DNA from: an uncultured Bacteroidota bacterium | GTDB lineage: Bacteria; Bacteroidota; Bacteroidia; Flavobacteriales; Flavobacteriaceae | Reading direction: 5' to 3' | Assembly: GCA_902598295.1 (NCBI GenBank) | Contig: CACKBA010000001.1 | Span: 55,498 to 119,497 of the forward strand | Length of the DNA: 64,000 bases | Shown here: positions 16,916 through 25,848 of the stretch, one piece after another | Layout of the letters: every line of letters starts with the position of its first letter | Numbering within the stretch: the stretch's first letter is position 1 | Program-made: the position numbers and the translations under genes | The notes under the pieces: model-generated | What the model saw: the letters and a program-made list of their open reading frames with translations, nothing else | Databases searched by the model: none | Told to the model about the DNA's origin: nothing

Positions 16916-17770
16916 TTAAAAAATAATAAAGTCTTCTGGGTTTATAGGACCGTTTGAATCCCAAAGCTCAAAATGTAAATGAGGACCACTGGTTAATTCA
17001 CCTGTATTTCCAGATAGAGCAACAACCTGACCCTGCTTTACATAATCTCCTGTTTTAACTTTTGAAAGATAGTTGTGTTTGTAAACACTTGTGAGTTGGT
17101 CTCTGTGATATAGAATGACTGTATGCCCCGAGTCAATTGTCCATTCTGAAAGTAAGACAATGCCATCAGCTATGGCTTTTACTGGAGTTTGTTCTTTTAA
17201 AACAATGTCCACTCCGTAATGCTTAATCGATGTGTTGAATGATTCTATAATTATTCCTCTTACAGGGGGTGTCATTTCTAAATCTAGTTTTTGGGTTTCA
17301 GTCTCAATAACATTAAACCTGTCTTCTCTTTCAACAATTTTTCTAAGAATTGAATCTTCAGCCTTTAAACTCATGTCTAATTGCGAAAGATCTACGCTTA
17401 TCCTTTGACTTTCGTTTGCGTATATGTTCTTGTACTCTTCTCCATTTATCGTTTTGAAAACAGATTCCAAATAGTTATCGTTTGTTGACAATTGATTTAT
17501 TAAAGAGTCTAGTTTTTCCAGGTTATTTATTGCTTGTACCCTCATTTTTGTTGTGTCATATCCGGGGATGTATTCACGAACTGGAGTGAAAAAAATGATA
17601 ACTGTTGTAATTGATATAATAATTAGAGAAATAAATGTACCTATTAAAAACACATTAGACCTTGAGAGTTTGAGTGAAAACTTTTCCTCATATGTTTTTT
17701 CCTCTTGAATGACTAACCTGTAATTTTTAGACTCCTTTCTTTTTACGTTCTTTTTTTTTGCATTTTCCAT
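16916..17770 (-). CDS. Membrane-anchored M23 metallopeptidase
   Basis: Cell-wall endopeptidase candidate. A basic cytoplasmic tail is followed by one transmembrane helix (about residues 38-60), a coiled linker and a C-terminal LytM domain. Unlike the EnvC-like protein at 1092, the zinc ligands are present: HYGVD supplies HxxxD and HLHFE supplies HxH, with the upstream histidine in YKHNYLSKV. It is therefore probably active. It heads a short operon with GH3 and purD. Confidence 0.88.
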   Translation of the reverse strand: MENAKKKNVKRKESKNYRLVIQEEKTYEEKFSLKLSRSNVFLIGTFISLIIISITTVIIFFTPVREYIPGYDTTKMRVQAINNLEKLDSLINQLSTNDNYLESVFKTINGEEYKNIYANESQRISVDLSQLDMSLKAEDSILRKIVEREDRFNVIETETQKLDLEMTPPVRGIIIESFNTSIKHYGVDIVLKEQTPVKAIADGIVLLSEWTIDSGHTVILYHRDQLTSVYKHNYLSKVKTGDYVKQGQVVALSGNTGELTSGPHLHFELWDSNGPINPEDFIIF

Positions 17771-17779
17771 CTAGAACAA

Positions 17780-17787
17780 CAAATATA
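17780..17787 (-). promoter_or_regulatory. -7 box of the M23-GH3-purD operon
   Basis: TATATTTG on the minus strand, a perfect match, 9 bases before the ATG of the M23 gene. A TTG lies 22 bases further upstream as a possible -33 element. Confidence 0.6.
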
Positions 17788-17837
17788 ACAAACCGTAAGT
17801 TTTGCATTACAATCAATGAAAGAGTAAATTTTATTTT

Positions 17838-17845
17838 TAAATTAG
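17838..17845 (+). promoter_or_regulatory. Possible -7 box for tatA
   Basis: TAAATTAG, one mismatch from TAnnTTTG, 15 bases before the tatA ATG. Confidence 0.3.
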
Positions 17846-17860
17846 CACTAAATATTTAGT

Positions 17861-18043
17861 ATGAACTTGTATTTACTATATGCAATTGGACCTTGGCAGA
17901 TTATTATCATTTTATTTGTGGTGCTCCTTCTTTTTGGTGGAAAGAAAATTCCTGAGTTAATGAGTGGTTTTGGCAAGGGAATAAAAGAATTTAAAAAAGC
18001 TACTAAAGAGGAGGAAAAAGAAGAAAATAAAGATTCTAATTAG
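17861..18043 (+). CDS. tatA: Sec-independent translocase TatA
   Basis: Pore-forming component of twin-arginine export. The 60-residue protein has one N-terminal membrane helix (about 8-25), the conserved [25 protein letters not shown] hinge and amphipathic helix seen in pieces as FGGKK and [10 protein letters not shown], and a charged tail. It converges with the DUF4837 gene and overlaps it by 8 bases. tatC is not in the window. Confidence 0.93.
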   Translation: MNLYLLYAIGPWQIIIILFVVLLLFGGKKIPELMSGFGKGIKEFKKATKEEEKEENKDSN

Positions 18044-19013
18044 ATTCTTTTCTAAAACTCAATGACTTAATAATTGCTTCTAACTCAATAACATTATCCC
18101 TTTTTCTTTTTGATGGCGCAAACACAAATCCTTCTATAAAAAGCACCCTATTGTTTAATTTGTCTTCGACTAAATAATTTAAAAACGGTCCCCCCATAAA
18201 ATCTCCTTGAACCTCCCATGTTCCTCTGGTTTCTAGCATTTTTGTTCCATAATAGTTTACCTTTTTTTGATAAGGCAAATACTCTTTTTCGCTCATCATA
18301 AAACTTTCTGGATTTCTGCCTGGCAAAAAAACTTTACCAATCGAGTCTCTTAGTTTTATTACGTCTGATATGGTATAGTTGAAAATATTTTTTTTATCTA
18401 AAATTTCTGTTATGACAATGTTTGAATGACCTTTTTGAATTGGTTTTTGATACCAAATAAAGTTTTGGTCTTGTTTGTATAAACTATAGGCAGATGGCAT
18501 TTTCATATCTATTAAAAAATCCTCCATAGCGCTTATATCTTTTAGAGGAGATTTTAGAATTCTTCTTTTGTTTTCCTCAATTTCACCACTTGTAAACTTG
18601 TTTATTGCTTCTTTATTAGATTCATCTAACTGATTTAAAATGGATTGTGTGTTGTTGCCCTTTATCTCAAGATAAATTTGTGGTCTTGCGTATTTGTCCT
18701 TTTCAAAAAAGAATTCAGGATTGGAAGTTTTATTAATGAATATGATATTTCGACTTGATCTTGAAAAACCACTAAATGTTTCATATGGCATTTGCTTCAA
18801 TGTGAATCTTTCTTCTATTTGCGGAAGTCCCTCATATTCATCTGCGTATAAACTTCTTATTTTATCTCCTATTTTGTTATCCCAATTATCTTTATCAATC
18901 ACGACTGTTATTGAATTAATTCTTGCAGAAGACTCTGGTTTATAAACAGTCTTGTTGTCCTCACAAGATTGAAGAAAACATCCTATAAAAATAACAAGTA
19001 CGTATTTTTTCAT
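18036..19013 (-). CDS. DUF4837 lipoprotein
   Basis: A 325-residue exported lipoprotein with the lipobox cysteine at position 17 (FLQSCEDN). The mature part has the DUF4837 pattern of two similar halves, each with strands and [16 protein letters not shown]-type segments. The function is not known; the family is confined to Bacteroidota. Its ATG overlaps the pgk stop by 4 bases, so it is coexpressed with glycolysis, probably by chance of gene order. Confidence 0.75.
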   Translation of the reverse strand: MKKYVLVIFIGCFLQSCEDNKTVYKPESSARINSITVVIDKDNWDNKIGDKIRSLYADEYEGLPQIEERFTLKQMPYETFSGFSRSSRNIIFINKTSNPEFFFEKDKYARPQIYLEIKGNNTQSILNQLDESNKEAINKFTSGEIEENKRRILKSPLKDISAMEDFLIDMKMPSAYSLYKQDQNFIWYQKPIQKGHSNIVITEILDKKNIFNYTISDVIKLRDSIGKVFLPGRNPESFMMSEKEYLPYQKKVNYYGTKMLETRGTWEVQGDFMGGPFLNYLVEDKLNNRVLFIEGFVFAPSKRKRDNVIELEAIIKSLSFRKESN

Positions 19014-20191
19014 TTTTTGAGTGCACTAATTCCTGGTAAAATCTTGCCTTCTAAGCTCTCAAGCATTGCTCCTCCACCAGTAGAGACATAGCTTACTTCG
19101 TTTTCTAAATTGAACTTCTTAACTGCAGCAACTGAATCTCCTCCCCCCACCAATGAAAAAGCACCACTTTTTGTGCTTTCTGCTATTGCTATACCTATTT
19201 CTTTAGTTCCTTTAGAAAAACTTTCTAACTCAAAAACCCCCACCGGACCGTTCCATAAAATGGTTTTTGAGGACATAATAATTCGTTTAAATTTTTCTAC
19301 TGATTCAGGTCCTGAATCTAAACCTTCATATTCATTAGGAATTGAGTCAATTGGAAATATTTTTGATTCAGCCCCCTCTTTAAACTCCTTTGCACAGACA
19401 ACGTCAACTGGAAGGTGAATTTTTGTGTTTTTTTGCTTTGCAAGTTCTATAATGCCCAATGCTTTTTCCATCATTGAATCCTCATGTATGGATAAGCCAA
19501 TTTTTCCTCCCAATGCTTTAATAAAAGTAAATGACATTCCGCCGCCAATTATTATATCGTCAACTTTATCTATTATGTTTTCAATTATTGGAATTTTGGA
19601 AGAAATTTTCGAACCGCCTAGAACAGCAAGGATGGGAGAGTTTCCGTTGTTCATGACTTTTTTTAAAGCAAGGACTTCCTTTTCAAGTAATTTTCCAAAA
19701 AACTTATTTTCAAAGTATTTTGCAACAACTGTTGTTGAGGCGTGCGGTCTATGAGCGGTCCCGAATGCATCATTAACAAAACAGGTTGCAAGTTTTGATA
19801 ATTTTTTCGAAAATTCATCATCACCCTCTGTTTCTTCATTGTAAAAACGGAGGTTTTCTAAAAGCAAAACCTCTCCCATCAATAAATTGTTTGACATCTC
19901 TTCTGCAATTGACCCTACACAATCTTCGCAAAATTTAGTTTCTATTTTTAAAAGGCTGTCAAGTTCTGCTTTTATTTGAATTAATGAAAATTTATCTTCA
20001 AATCCATTGGGTCGTCCAAGATGGCTCATTAATATACATGCGCCTCCATCTTTAATAATTTTTGATATTGTTGGAATAGCAGACCTGATTCTTGTTGAAT
20101 CAGTAACCCTTCCGTTTTCAAGAGGAACATTAAAGTCGACTCTAATGAGTGCTTTTTCATCTTTAAAATTAAAATCGCAAATCGTTTTCAT
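19010..20191 (-). CDS. pgk: Phosphoglycerate kinase
   Basis: Glycolytic transfer of phosphate from 1,3-bisphosphoglycerate to ADP. The 393-residue monomer shows RVDFNVPLENGRV and SHLGRPNG in the substrate-binding N-domain, NDAFGTAHRPHAS in the basic patch, and GGSKISSKI and VGGGDSVAAV in the nucleotide-binding C-domain. Complete length. A perfect -7 box lies 8 bases upstream. Confidence 0.98.
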   Translation of the reverse strand: MKTICDFNFKDEKALIRVDFNVPLENGRVTDSTRIRSAIPTISKIIKDGGACILMSHLGRPNGFEDKFSLIQIKAELDSLLKIETKFCEDCVGSIAEEMSNNLLMGEVLLLENLRFYNEETEGDDEFSKKLSKLATCFVNDAFGTAHRPHASTTVVAKYFENKFFGKLLEKEVLALKKVMNNGNSPILAVLGGSKISSKIPIIENIIDKVDDIIIGGGMSFTFIKALGGKIGLSIHEDSMMEKALGIIELAKQKNTKIHLPVDVVCAKEFKEGAESKIFPIDSIPNEYEGLDSGPESVEKFKRIIMSSKTILWNGPVGVFELESFSKGTKEIGIAIAESTKSGAFSLVGGGDSVAAVKKFNLENEVSYVSTGGGAMLESLEGKILPGISALKK

Positions 20192-20199
20192 TATAGCTT

Positions 20200-20207
20200 C
20201 AAATATA
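20200..20207 (-). promoter_or_regulatory. -7 box of pgk
   Basis: TATATTTG on the minus strand, perfect match, only 8 bases before the pgk ATG, which would leave a leader of a few bases. Confidence 0.6.
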
Positions 20208-20230
20208 TGCTATTTGTTAGTTTTAAATAT

Positions 20231-20238
20231 TAAATTTA
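20231..20238 (+). promoter_or_regulatory. Possible -7 box of holB
   Basis: TAAATTTA, one mismatch from TAnnTTTG, 7 bases before the holB ATG. Confidence 0.35.
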
Positions 20239-20245
20239 GTGGATA

Positions 20246-21265
20246 ATGGAAGTCCAAAAAATAAGCGATGAGTTAGAGGGAATAGTTGAGTCTAAAAGAA
20301 TTCCCAATGCATTAATTTTTGAAGCTGATGGTTCAAACTCTGAATTGGAAATGTCCTTAGAGTTTGCAAAAAAAATACTATTATCTAAGGAGACAGACCC
20401 TGTCAATCAAAACAAGATTATTAGGGGGATACAGTCCCTTTCATATCCAGACCTACACGTTGTGTTTCCGATACCAATTTCAAATAATAAAAAAAAGGAC
20501 CTCTATGATTACCATTTTAAAAGTTGGGCTGAAATGGCTGTAAAAAACAACATGAAGGTTTCTCTTTCTAAGTGGAAAGACGCAATTTCTTATGGAAACA
20601 AACAACCAATAATTAACATCGATTCTGTTAGGTCTTTGATTAAAAAACTGTCGGTTTCTTCTTTTTATTCAAATTATAGGGTTATAATTTTTTGGATGGC
20701 AGACAAAATGAATGAAGATGCTGCTAACATGTTGCTTAAAACAATTGAAGAACCGGGACGTGAAACTATATTTTTATTAATAGCTGAGGACCTTAGGAAT
20801 ATTTTACCAACTATAATTTCAAGGTGCCAGGTTGTTAATACGGGTAGTGTAATAACCAAAGACTATGATGGTTTAGAAAACAGTGAGTTTGAATCTTTGT
20901 TCAGCAACTTGATGAGAAGTGCTTTTCAGGCTAATAAAAACCCGAAAAGTTTAGCGGAACTTGTAAACTGGTCAAGAGATGTTGGCAAGATGGACAAGCA
21001 AGATGCGCAAAGTTTTTTTAAGTTTTCAATTGAGCTTTTAAGACAGGCTTATTTAAAAAACATGGAAATTGAAGAACTTGTTTCGTTTACACCTTCAACA
21101 GAATTTAATTTTGAAGCGTTTTCAAAATTTATAACACAAAATAACATTGAGGGGTTAAGTTCCGGTTTTGAAAATGCGATTTACGAGTCTAGTAGAAACA
21201 TCAAGTTGTCTATGATTGCCACAGACATTGCTTTTAAAACAACAAAGTTGATCCATGGGGGTTAA
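20246..21265 (+). CDS. holB: DNA polymerase III delta' subunit
   Basis: Clamp-loader subunit of replication. The 339-residue AAA+-like protein carries the family's signature MLLKTIEEPG and the sensor loop PTIISRCQVV. The Walker A region is degenerate, as expected for delta' rather than DnaX (opening PNALIFEADGSNSE). The N-terminus DELEGIVESKRIPNA matches delta' starts. Its end overlaps the next small gene by 11 bases. Confidence 0.88.
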   Translation: MEVQKISDELEGIVESKRIPNALIFEADGSNSELEMSLEFAKKILLSKETDPVNQNKIIRGIQSLSYPDLHVVFPIPISNNKKKDLYDYHFKSWAEMAVKNNMKVSLSKWKDAISYGNKQPIINIDSVRSLIKKLSVSSFYSNYRVIIFWMADKMNEDAANMLLKTIEEPGRETIFLLIAEDLRNILPTIISRCQVVNTGSVITKDYDGLENSEFESLFSNLMRSAFQANKNPKSLAELVNWSRDVGKMDKQDAQSFFKFSIELLRQAYLKNMEIEELVSFTPSTEFNFEAFSKFITQNNIEGLSSGFENAIYESSRNIKLSMIATDIAFKTTKLIHGG

Positions 21266-21500
21266 AAAAAACAAGAAAAACAAAAACGATAAGCTTTACA
21301 AATATGTCGTTATATATATTGGAACTATTTTTATGATGGTATCACCTTTTTTTATTGACTCGAATGAAGGCAAGGTTGGAATGCTGATTGGACTTGCTTT
21401 AATAACAATTCAAACACAAAAAACGAAACAATACAATCTTTCTCTTCTAAATTTTGTTGGTTTTTGTGGATACCTATATTCACTGATCAAAGGACTTTAA
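21255..21500 (+). CDS. Unknown small membrane protein downstream of holB
   Basis: An 81-residue protein with a very basic N-terminus (KKNKKNKNDK), two membrane helices at about residues 18-34 and 42-54, and a third weak one at the C-terminus. No family recognised. It overlaps the holB stop by 11 bases, so the two are translated from one transcript. Confidence 0.6.
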   Translation: MGVKKNKKNKNDKLYKYVVIYIGTIFMMVSPFFIDSNEGKVGMLIGLALITIQTQKTKQYNLSLLNFVGFCGYLYSLIKGL

Positions 21501-21519
21501 CGCACAATGTATTAGAAAA

Positions 21520-21675
21520 ATGAGGACAAGGAACAACGACTGCTTAACTACAACTTTAATAGTTTTGATATCAGTGCTTGGAATATTTATGTTATTTACT
21601 GTAAGTTATCTTTTTGCTGTGGCTTTAATTTTGGTTTTGTTCGCGCGATTCATTTACAAAACATTTAACAACTAG
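21520..21675 (+). CDS. Unknown 51-residue membrane peptide
   Basis: Too short for the ORF track. An ATG at 21520 opens a 51-codon frame ending in TAG at 21673-21675: a polar start (MRTRNNDCLTT), a continuous hydrophobic stretch of about 30 residues that could be one long or two short helices, and a basic tail (ARFIYKTFNN). It lies 19 bases after the 81-residue membrane protein on the same strand. Positive-inside charge distribution supports a real membrane protein, but there is no conservation evidence here. Confidence 0.45.
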   Translation: MRTRNNDCLTTTLIVLISVLGIFMLFTVSYLFAVALILVLFARFIYKTFNN

Positions 21676-21710
21676 TACAAAATCCTCCTACTCCAAAGAA
21701 GAAATTAAAA

Positions 21711-22304
21711 TCAATTGGGTTCGTCTTTAGTTTCTAGATATATATTTAGTAAATCTTGTTCAAATTTGTATAGCATATCATGCCAGTTTTCTTCATAAAA
21801 ATCATCTTCCATTGCTTTATCCCAATCATATTCTTTATGAAAATCTTCTATTTTATCATAAGATGTGTCTCCATAAACAAATGCACCACTTGGGTTATAG
21901 GTTTCATCTTCGTAAGTTCCTGTAATATAACAATTCTCATCAACCTTTTGAAGTTCATCTCTTAATCTTTCTAAGAACGATGTTGGTACAGACCAAGCAC
22001 TTCTTAATATAATATTACAATACTCTGGTAAATCTCCATGGTCATACTCTACATACATCCACTTCGGACCGATAATAGAATCCCACAATTCGTTTGATGG
22101 GAAATCAACTTCCCTATCCCAATTTTCTTTTGTGGTTTCATTATTATAGGTAAAGTTAGTTCCTTCAAGATTGTTAATTACATCAAGAGCAGTGGCTTCA
22201 TATTGTTTTCCACTATCATCATACTTGAAGATTTCTTGTAATCGTTCTGCTACCTTTTCACTACTTGAGTGTACAGTAACATAAGTTCTCATTTCATTTG
22301 CCAT
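21711..22304 (-). CDS. Unknown acidic protein
   Basis: A 197-residue soluble acidic protein with many aromatic residues (WMYVEYDHGDLPEY, YDWDKAMEDDFYEENWHD). The N-terminal segment TYVTVHSSSEKVAERLQEIF and the later SAWSVPTSFLERLRDEL resemble ferredoxin-like folds found in some phage and plasmid proteins of the Api92/DUF1281 sort, but the resemblance is weak. No signal peptide. It converges with the 51-residue ORF and diverges from the 132-residue gene. Confidence 0.55.
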   Translation of the reverse strand: MANEMRTYVTVHSSSEKVAERLQEIFKYDDSGKQYEATALDVINNLEGTNFTYNNETTKENWDREVDFPSNELWDSIIGPKWMYVEYDHGDLPEYCNIILRSAWSVPTSFLERLRDELQKVDENCYITGTYEDETYNPSGAFVYGDTSYDKIEDFHKEYDWDKAMEDDFYEENWHDMLYKFEQDLLNIYLETKDEPN

Positions 22305-22365
22305 AACTTAATGTATTTTAACTGACTGTTTCGTGATCTTTATTTCTAATTCAAAGGAAAATAAG

Positions 22366-22373
22366 TAAATTTA
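22366..22373 (+). promoter_or_regulatory. Possible -7 box for the 132-residue gene
   Basis: TAAATTTA, one mismatch from TAnnTTTG, 16 bases before the ATG at 22390. Confidence 0.3.
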
Positions 22374-22389
22374 GGTTATTAAAAAAACC

Positions 22390-22788
22390 ATGATACTAAA
22401 TTGCTTCACAAAACATGTTAGTCATTTTGAAAATCCAAACGAAATGACTCACTCTTTTCAAGAAGTATTGAATTATTTAAGTAGTATATGTCCATTAATT
22501 GAGGATTCCGACTCTGTAAATATAGGAGATACGGTTTTATCAATTTTGGTTTTCGCGGATTTTTCTAACTCTGAGGTTGATGTTGAAGGTAGAATTTGGT
22601 TTAAATTTGAAGAAAGCCTGGAAAAATTAATAGCCTACTGTAATGAATTTGATAATAGAATTGATCAGTCAAATTTAAATTATAATGTAATAACTGAATC
22701 ACTAATAAACTTATCTAGCAAATTTAACTTTGAGTGGAATCGGAAGGTGTTGATTGACGATAACGGAACTGCGGTGCCCTTTTCTTAA
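22390..22788 (+). CDS. Unknown 132-residue protein
   Basis: Small soluble protein, mildly acidic, of mixed strands and helices (ILVFADFSNSEVD, LIAYCNEFDNRID). No signal peptide, no known motif and no family recognised. It is followed after 8 bases by a small membrane-anchored gene on the same strand and may form a two-gene unit with it. Confidence 0.55.
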   Translation: MILNCFTKHVSHFENPNEMTHSFQEVLNYLSSICPLIEDSDSVNIGDTVLSILVFADFSNSEVDVEGRIWFKFEESLEKLIAYCNEFDNRIDQSNLNYNVITESLINLSSKFNFEWNRKVLIDDNGTAVPFS

Positions 22789-22796
22789 ATAACTTA

Positions 22797-23009
22797 ATGA
22801 AAAAAAAGACAATAAAATACTTTGTAATTGCTTTGTTACTTTTGTTTGCCTGCTACTTATTAAAGGACAACATACAGCCTGCGGTTGATAAAATTGTTGA
22901 TTTTTCAAAGACGCATGAAGATAGAAAAAGAGAGGGGGTCAAAAATTGGAAAGAAAAAATTGATTCAAAAATCGAGGAACGGAAAAAAGAAAGAGAGGCA
23001 TCAAAATAA
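22797..23009 (+). CDS. Unknown 70-residue membrane-anchored coiled-coil protein
   Basis: One N-terminal helix (about residues 8-22, VIALLLLFACYLL) is followed by a highly charged lysine- and glutamate-rich helix likely to form a coiled coil. The cysteine in LLFACYLL might be read as a lipobox, but the following residues do not fit well. The function is unknown. The gene starts 8 bases after the preceding one. Confidence 0.55.
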   Translation: MKKKTIKYFVIALLLLFACYLLKDNIQPAVDKIVDFSKTHEDRKREGVKNWKEKIDSKIEERKKEREASK

Positions 23010-23132
23010 ACGCTTGTTGCATATAAAACATTTTGTATAATAAAAAACTTCTATAGTTTGTGTTTAAGAAACGAAACTATTTTTTTAGATACAATATTGG
23101 TTAGAGGGGGTAAAAACCCTTAAAAACGTTTA

Positions 23133-23948
23133 TTAACTCGTTTTTTCGAAAATAAATATATTTGAACTGTACTCTTTGGAAAAAAACGCCAATAGATTCG
23201 AAAAAACACCGACAAAAAAACCAAATAGAAAAAACATTTTTGTTCCCTTATATTTTTCAGATAAAATTGAAACATAAACCGAATCTAACCACATTGGTTT
23301 TGTCAATAGGTGTTTAAATCCGTGTTTTTGAACAGTTTTTAAAACCCCTTTTTTATTAAAATGGAATCTATGCCTAGGGACATCATATGCCGCCCAAAAA
23401 CTCTTGTAATGTTTTGCGTCAAAAGAGTCGTGGTTTGGTACTGCCACAATCAATATTCCTTTGTCTTTTAAGAGTTTTCTACACAACATTAAAGTTTGAT
23501 TAACGTCATTAATATGCTCCAGTGAATGCCAAAAGGTTATGGTATTAACAGGGCTTGAAAGAGACTCAAGTTTATTATATACTTTAATGTTTTTAGCCTC
23601 TAATTCTTTATGGGCGGCTGTTATAACATCTACTCCGCAAACCTCAAAGCCTGCTTTTTTTGCAGACATAAGAAAACCTCCTCTACCACAACCAAAGTCC
23701 AAAATCGACTTTTTATTTTTTGAAAACCTTGATGTCAGTTTTACCTTTCTCCAAACCATGAATCGAGAAGAAACATCATAAAACATAGACAATAATGATT
23801 TGGAACTTTTGTGTGAATGGTAGTTTTTTGAATCGTAATAAGACCTGAGATCTTTAGCGTTTATTTTGGGCAGGGTTGTGAGCACACCATCTGAAACTTT
23901 TTTTATTTCAAATCTTTCACCTGTCAAAAAATGGTCTTTAACTATCAT
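23133..23948 (-). CDS. Class I SAM-dependent methyltransferase
   Basis: A 271-residue Rossmann-fold methyltransferase. Motif I is LDFGCGRGGFL near residue 88, the acidic loop follows in CGVDVI, and the post-motifs FWHSLEHIND and GILIVAVPNHDS are typical of the Methyltransf_11/UbiE-like group. An extra N-terminal segment and a C-terminal hydrophobic helix (MFFLFGFFVGVFSNLLAFF) suggest membrane association. The substrate is unknown. It lies behind mnmG, separated by a parS-type site. Confidence 0.85.
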   Translation of the reverse strand: MIVKDHFLTGERFEIKKVSDGVLTTLPKINAKDLRSYYDSKNYHSHKSSKSLLSMFYDVSSRFMVWRKVKLTSRFSKNKKSILDFGCGRGGFLMSAKKAGFEVCGVDVITAAHKELEAKNIKVYNKLESLSSPVNTITFWHSLEHINDVNQTLMLCRKLLKDKGILIVAVPNHDSFDAKHYKSFWAAYDVPRHRFHFNKKGVLKTVQKHGFKHLLTKPMWLDSVYVSILSEKYKGTKMFFLFGFFVGVFSNLLAFFSKEYSSNIFIFEKTS

Positions 23949-23958
23949 TTATAATTTT

Positions 23959-23974
23959 TGTTCCACGTGAAACA
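23959..23974 (+). other. parS partition site (ParB-binding), copy 1
   Basis: TGTTCCACGTGAAACA is identical to the consensus 16-mer bound by chromosomal ParB/Spo0J. It lies in the 27-base gap between mnmG and the methyltransferase gene. Such sites cluster around replication origins and nucleate the segregation complex. parA and parB are not in the window. Confidence 0.88.
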
Positions 23975-23975
23975 G

Positions 23976-25847
23976 TTATCTACCCATAAAAACCAACATG
24001 GCGCTTATATCTGCGGGCGATACACCGCTAATTCGGGATGCTTGGGAAAGAGACACAGGCCTAACCTTGTCCAGTTTTGACTTTGCCTCGGAAGACAAAC
24101 ATTTCAATCTAGAATAGTCAAAACTTGTTGGTATAGAAATGTTTTCTAACGCCTTTAATTTTTCTGCATTTGAACTCTCTTTGTCAATATAACCTGAGTA
24201 TTTGACTTGAATTTCCACTTGCTCAATGATTTCTTTCTGCACATTATTTTCTGTTATGTAGTTTGAAACGGAGCTGATGGTGGATATGTCGCTGAAAGCA
24301 AGTTGGGGTCTAGAAAACAATTTGAAGAGTTTCATGGACTGTGAAATAGGGGAAGATCCTTTTTGGATAAGAATCTCGTTAATTTCGTCAGGCTTTATGC
24401 TTAGGTTTTTAATGAAAGACATCATGTGTTCTGTTTTTTTCTTTTTAGATAAAACAATAGACATCCTGTCGTTTGACGCCAACCCTATGTTATTGGATAT
24501 TTCCGTTAAACGAAGGTCTGCATTGTCTTGTCTTAAAAGCATTCTAAACTCTGCTCTTGATGTAAACATTCTATAAGGTTCTTCAGTGCCTTTTGTTATT
24601 AAGTCGTCTATCAGAACCCCAATGTAAGCCTCATTTCTTTTTAAAACAAACGGTGGTTTTTTGCAAATCTTCAAGGAAGCGTTTATTCCTGCCATAAGAC
24701 CTTGAGAAGCAGCCTCCTCATAACCGGTTGTTCCATTAATTTGACCAGCAAAAAAAAGACCATCAACGAGTTTTGTTTCTAATGAGTGTTTAAGTTGAGT
24801 TGGAGGGAAATAATCATATTCTATAGCATAACCAGGTCTAAAAAACTTAACGTTTTCAAATCCAGGAACAGACTTTAACGCTTTATACTGCACCTCTTCA
24901 GGCAGCGAGGTTGAAAAACCGTTTACATAAACCTCGACAGTATTCCATCCCTCAGGTTCTACAAATATTTGATGTCTGTCTTTTTCTGAAAACCTGCTGA
25001 TTTTATCTTCAACCGATGGGCAATACCTAGGACCGACGCTTTTTATTCGTCCATTGAACATTGGTGATCGATCAAACCCTTCTCTCAAAAGATCGTGGGT
25101 TTTATGGTTTGTGTATGTCACATAACAACTTCTTTGGTTGGTTAAAATAGGGGATGAGGGCAAATAAGAGAATCTTCCTGGGTTGGTGTCTCCCGGTTGC
25201 TCTTCCATTTTGTTGTAGTTCAGTGTTCTGCCATCAACTCTTGGTGGTGTTCCGGTCTTCATTCTTCCAGAAACAAAACCCAAAGAGGTTAGGTTTTCTG
25301 TAATTCCAAAAGAGGCTTTTTCACCAACCCTTCCTCCTCCAAATTGTTTTTCACCAACATGAATAAGCCCATTAAGAAAAGTGCCGTTTGTAAGTATTAC
25401 TGTTTTGGATTTAATTTTTAGACCAAGTTGGGTAACAACACCTTTTATTGTTTTTTTGTCAACAAGCAAACCAACAACGGAGTCTTGATAAAAATCCAGG
25501 TTTGGCGTTTCTTCCAACAACTCTCTCCATTTTTTAGAGAACATCATTCTGTCAGATTGTGCGCGGGGACTCCAAACAGCGGGTCCTTTAGACTTGTTGA
25601 GCATTTTAAATTGAATGGCAGAATGGTCTGTGACAATTCCGCTGTAACCACCAAGGGCGTCAATTTCTTTGATTATCTGACCTTTTGCTATTCCACCCAT
25701 AGCGGGGTTGCAAGACATTTGGGCAATGTTTTGAAGATTCATTGTGATCAAAAGGGTTTTGGAACCCATGTTTGCGGCGGCGGCAGCGGCCTCACTTCCT
25801 GCATGACCGGCACCAACTACTATTATGTCGTACTCTTCATTGAACAT
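23976..25847 (-). CDS. mnmG: tRNA uridine-5-carboxymethylaminomethyl modification enzyme MnmG
   Basis: FAD enzyme that with MnmE modifies wobble uridine 34 in several tRNAs. The 623-residue protein opens with the dinucleotide-binding motif VVGAGHAGSEAA, has the conserved CNPAMGGIAKG loop, FLNGLIHVG and GQINGTTGYEEAASQG, and the C-terminal helical tRNA-binding domain ending GVSPADISAML. Full length. It starts one base after ybeY and is flanked on both sides by parS sites. Confidence 0.98.
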   Translation of the reverse strand: MFNEEYDIIVVGAGHAGSEAAAAAANMGSKTLLITMNLQNIAQMSCNPAMGGIAKGQIIKEIDALGGYSGIVTDHSAIQFKMLNKSKGPAVWSPRAQSDRMMFSKKWRELLEETPNLDFYQDSVVGLLVDKKTIKGVVTQLGLKIKSKTVILTNGTFLNGLIHVGEKQFGGGRVGEKASFGITENLTSLGFVSGRMKTGTPPRVDGRTLNYNKMEEQPGDTNPGRFSYLPSSPILTNQRSCYVTYTNHKTHDLLREGFDRSPMFNGRIKSVGPRYCPSVEDKISRFSEKDRHQIFVEPEGWNTVEVYVNGFSTSLPEEVQYKALKSVPGFENVKFFRPGYAIEYDYFPPTQLKHSLETKLVDGLFFAGQINGTTGYEEAASQGLMAGINASLKICKKPPFVLKRNEAYIGVLIDDLITKGTEEPYRMFTSRAEFRMLLRQDNADLRLTEISNNIGLASNDRMSIVLSKKKKTEHMMSFIKNLSIKPDEINEILIQKGSSPISQSMKLFKLFSRPQLAFSDISTISSVSNYITENNVQKEIIEQVEIQVKYSGYIDKESSNAEKLKALENISIPTSFDYSRLKCLSSEAKSKLDKVRPVSLSQASRISGVSPADISAMLVFMGR

Positions 25848-25848
25848 A

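Noticed and set aside
23105-23125. Terminator-like GGG...CCC between convergent genes
   Set aside because: The stem is only about four base pairs and the following sequence is A-rich, not T-rich, on the plus strand.
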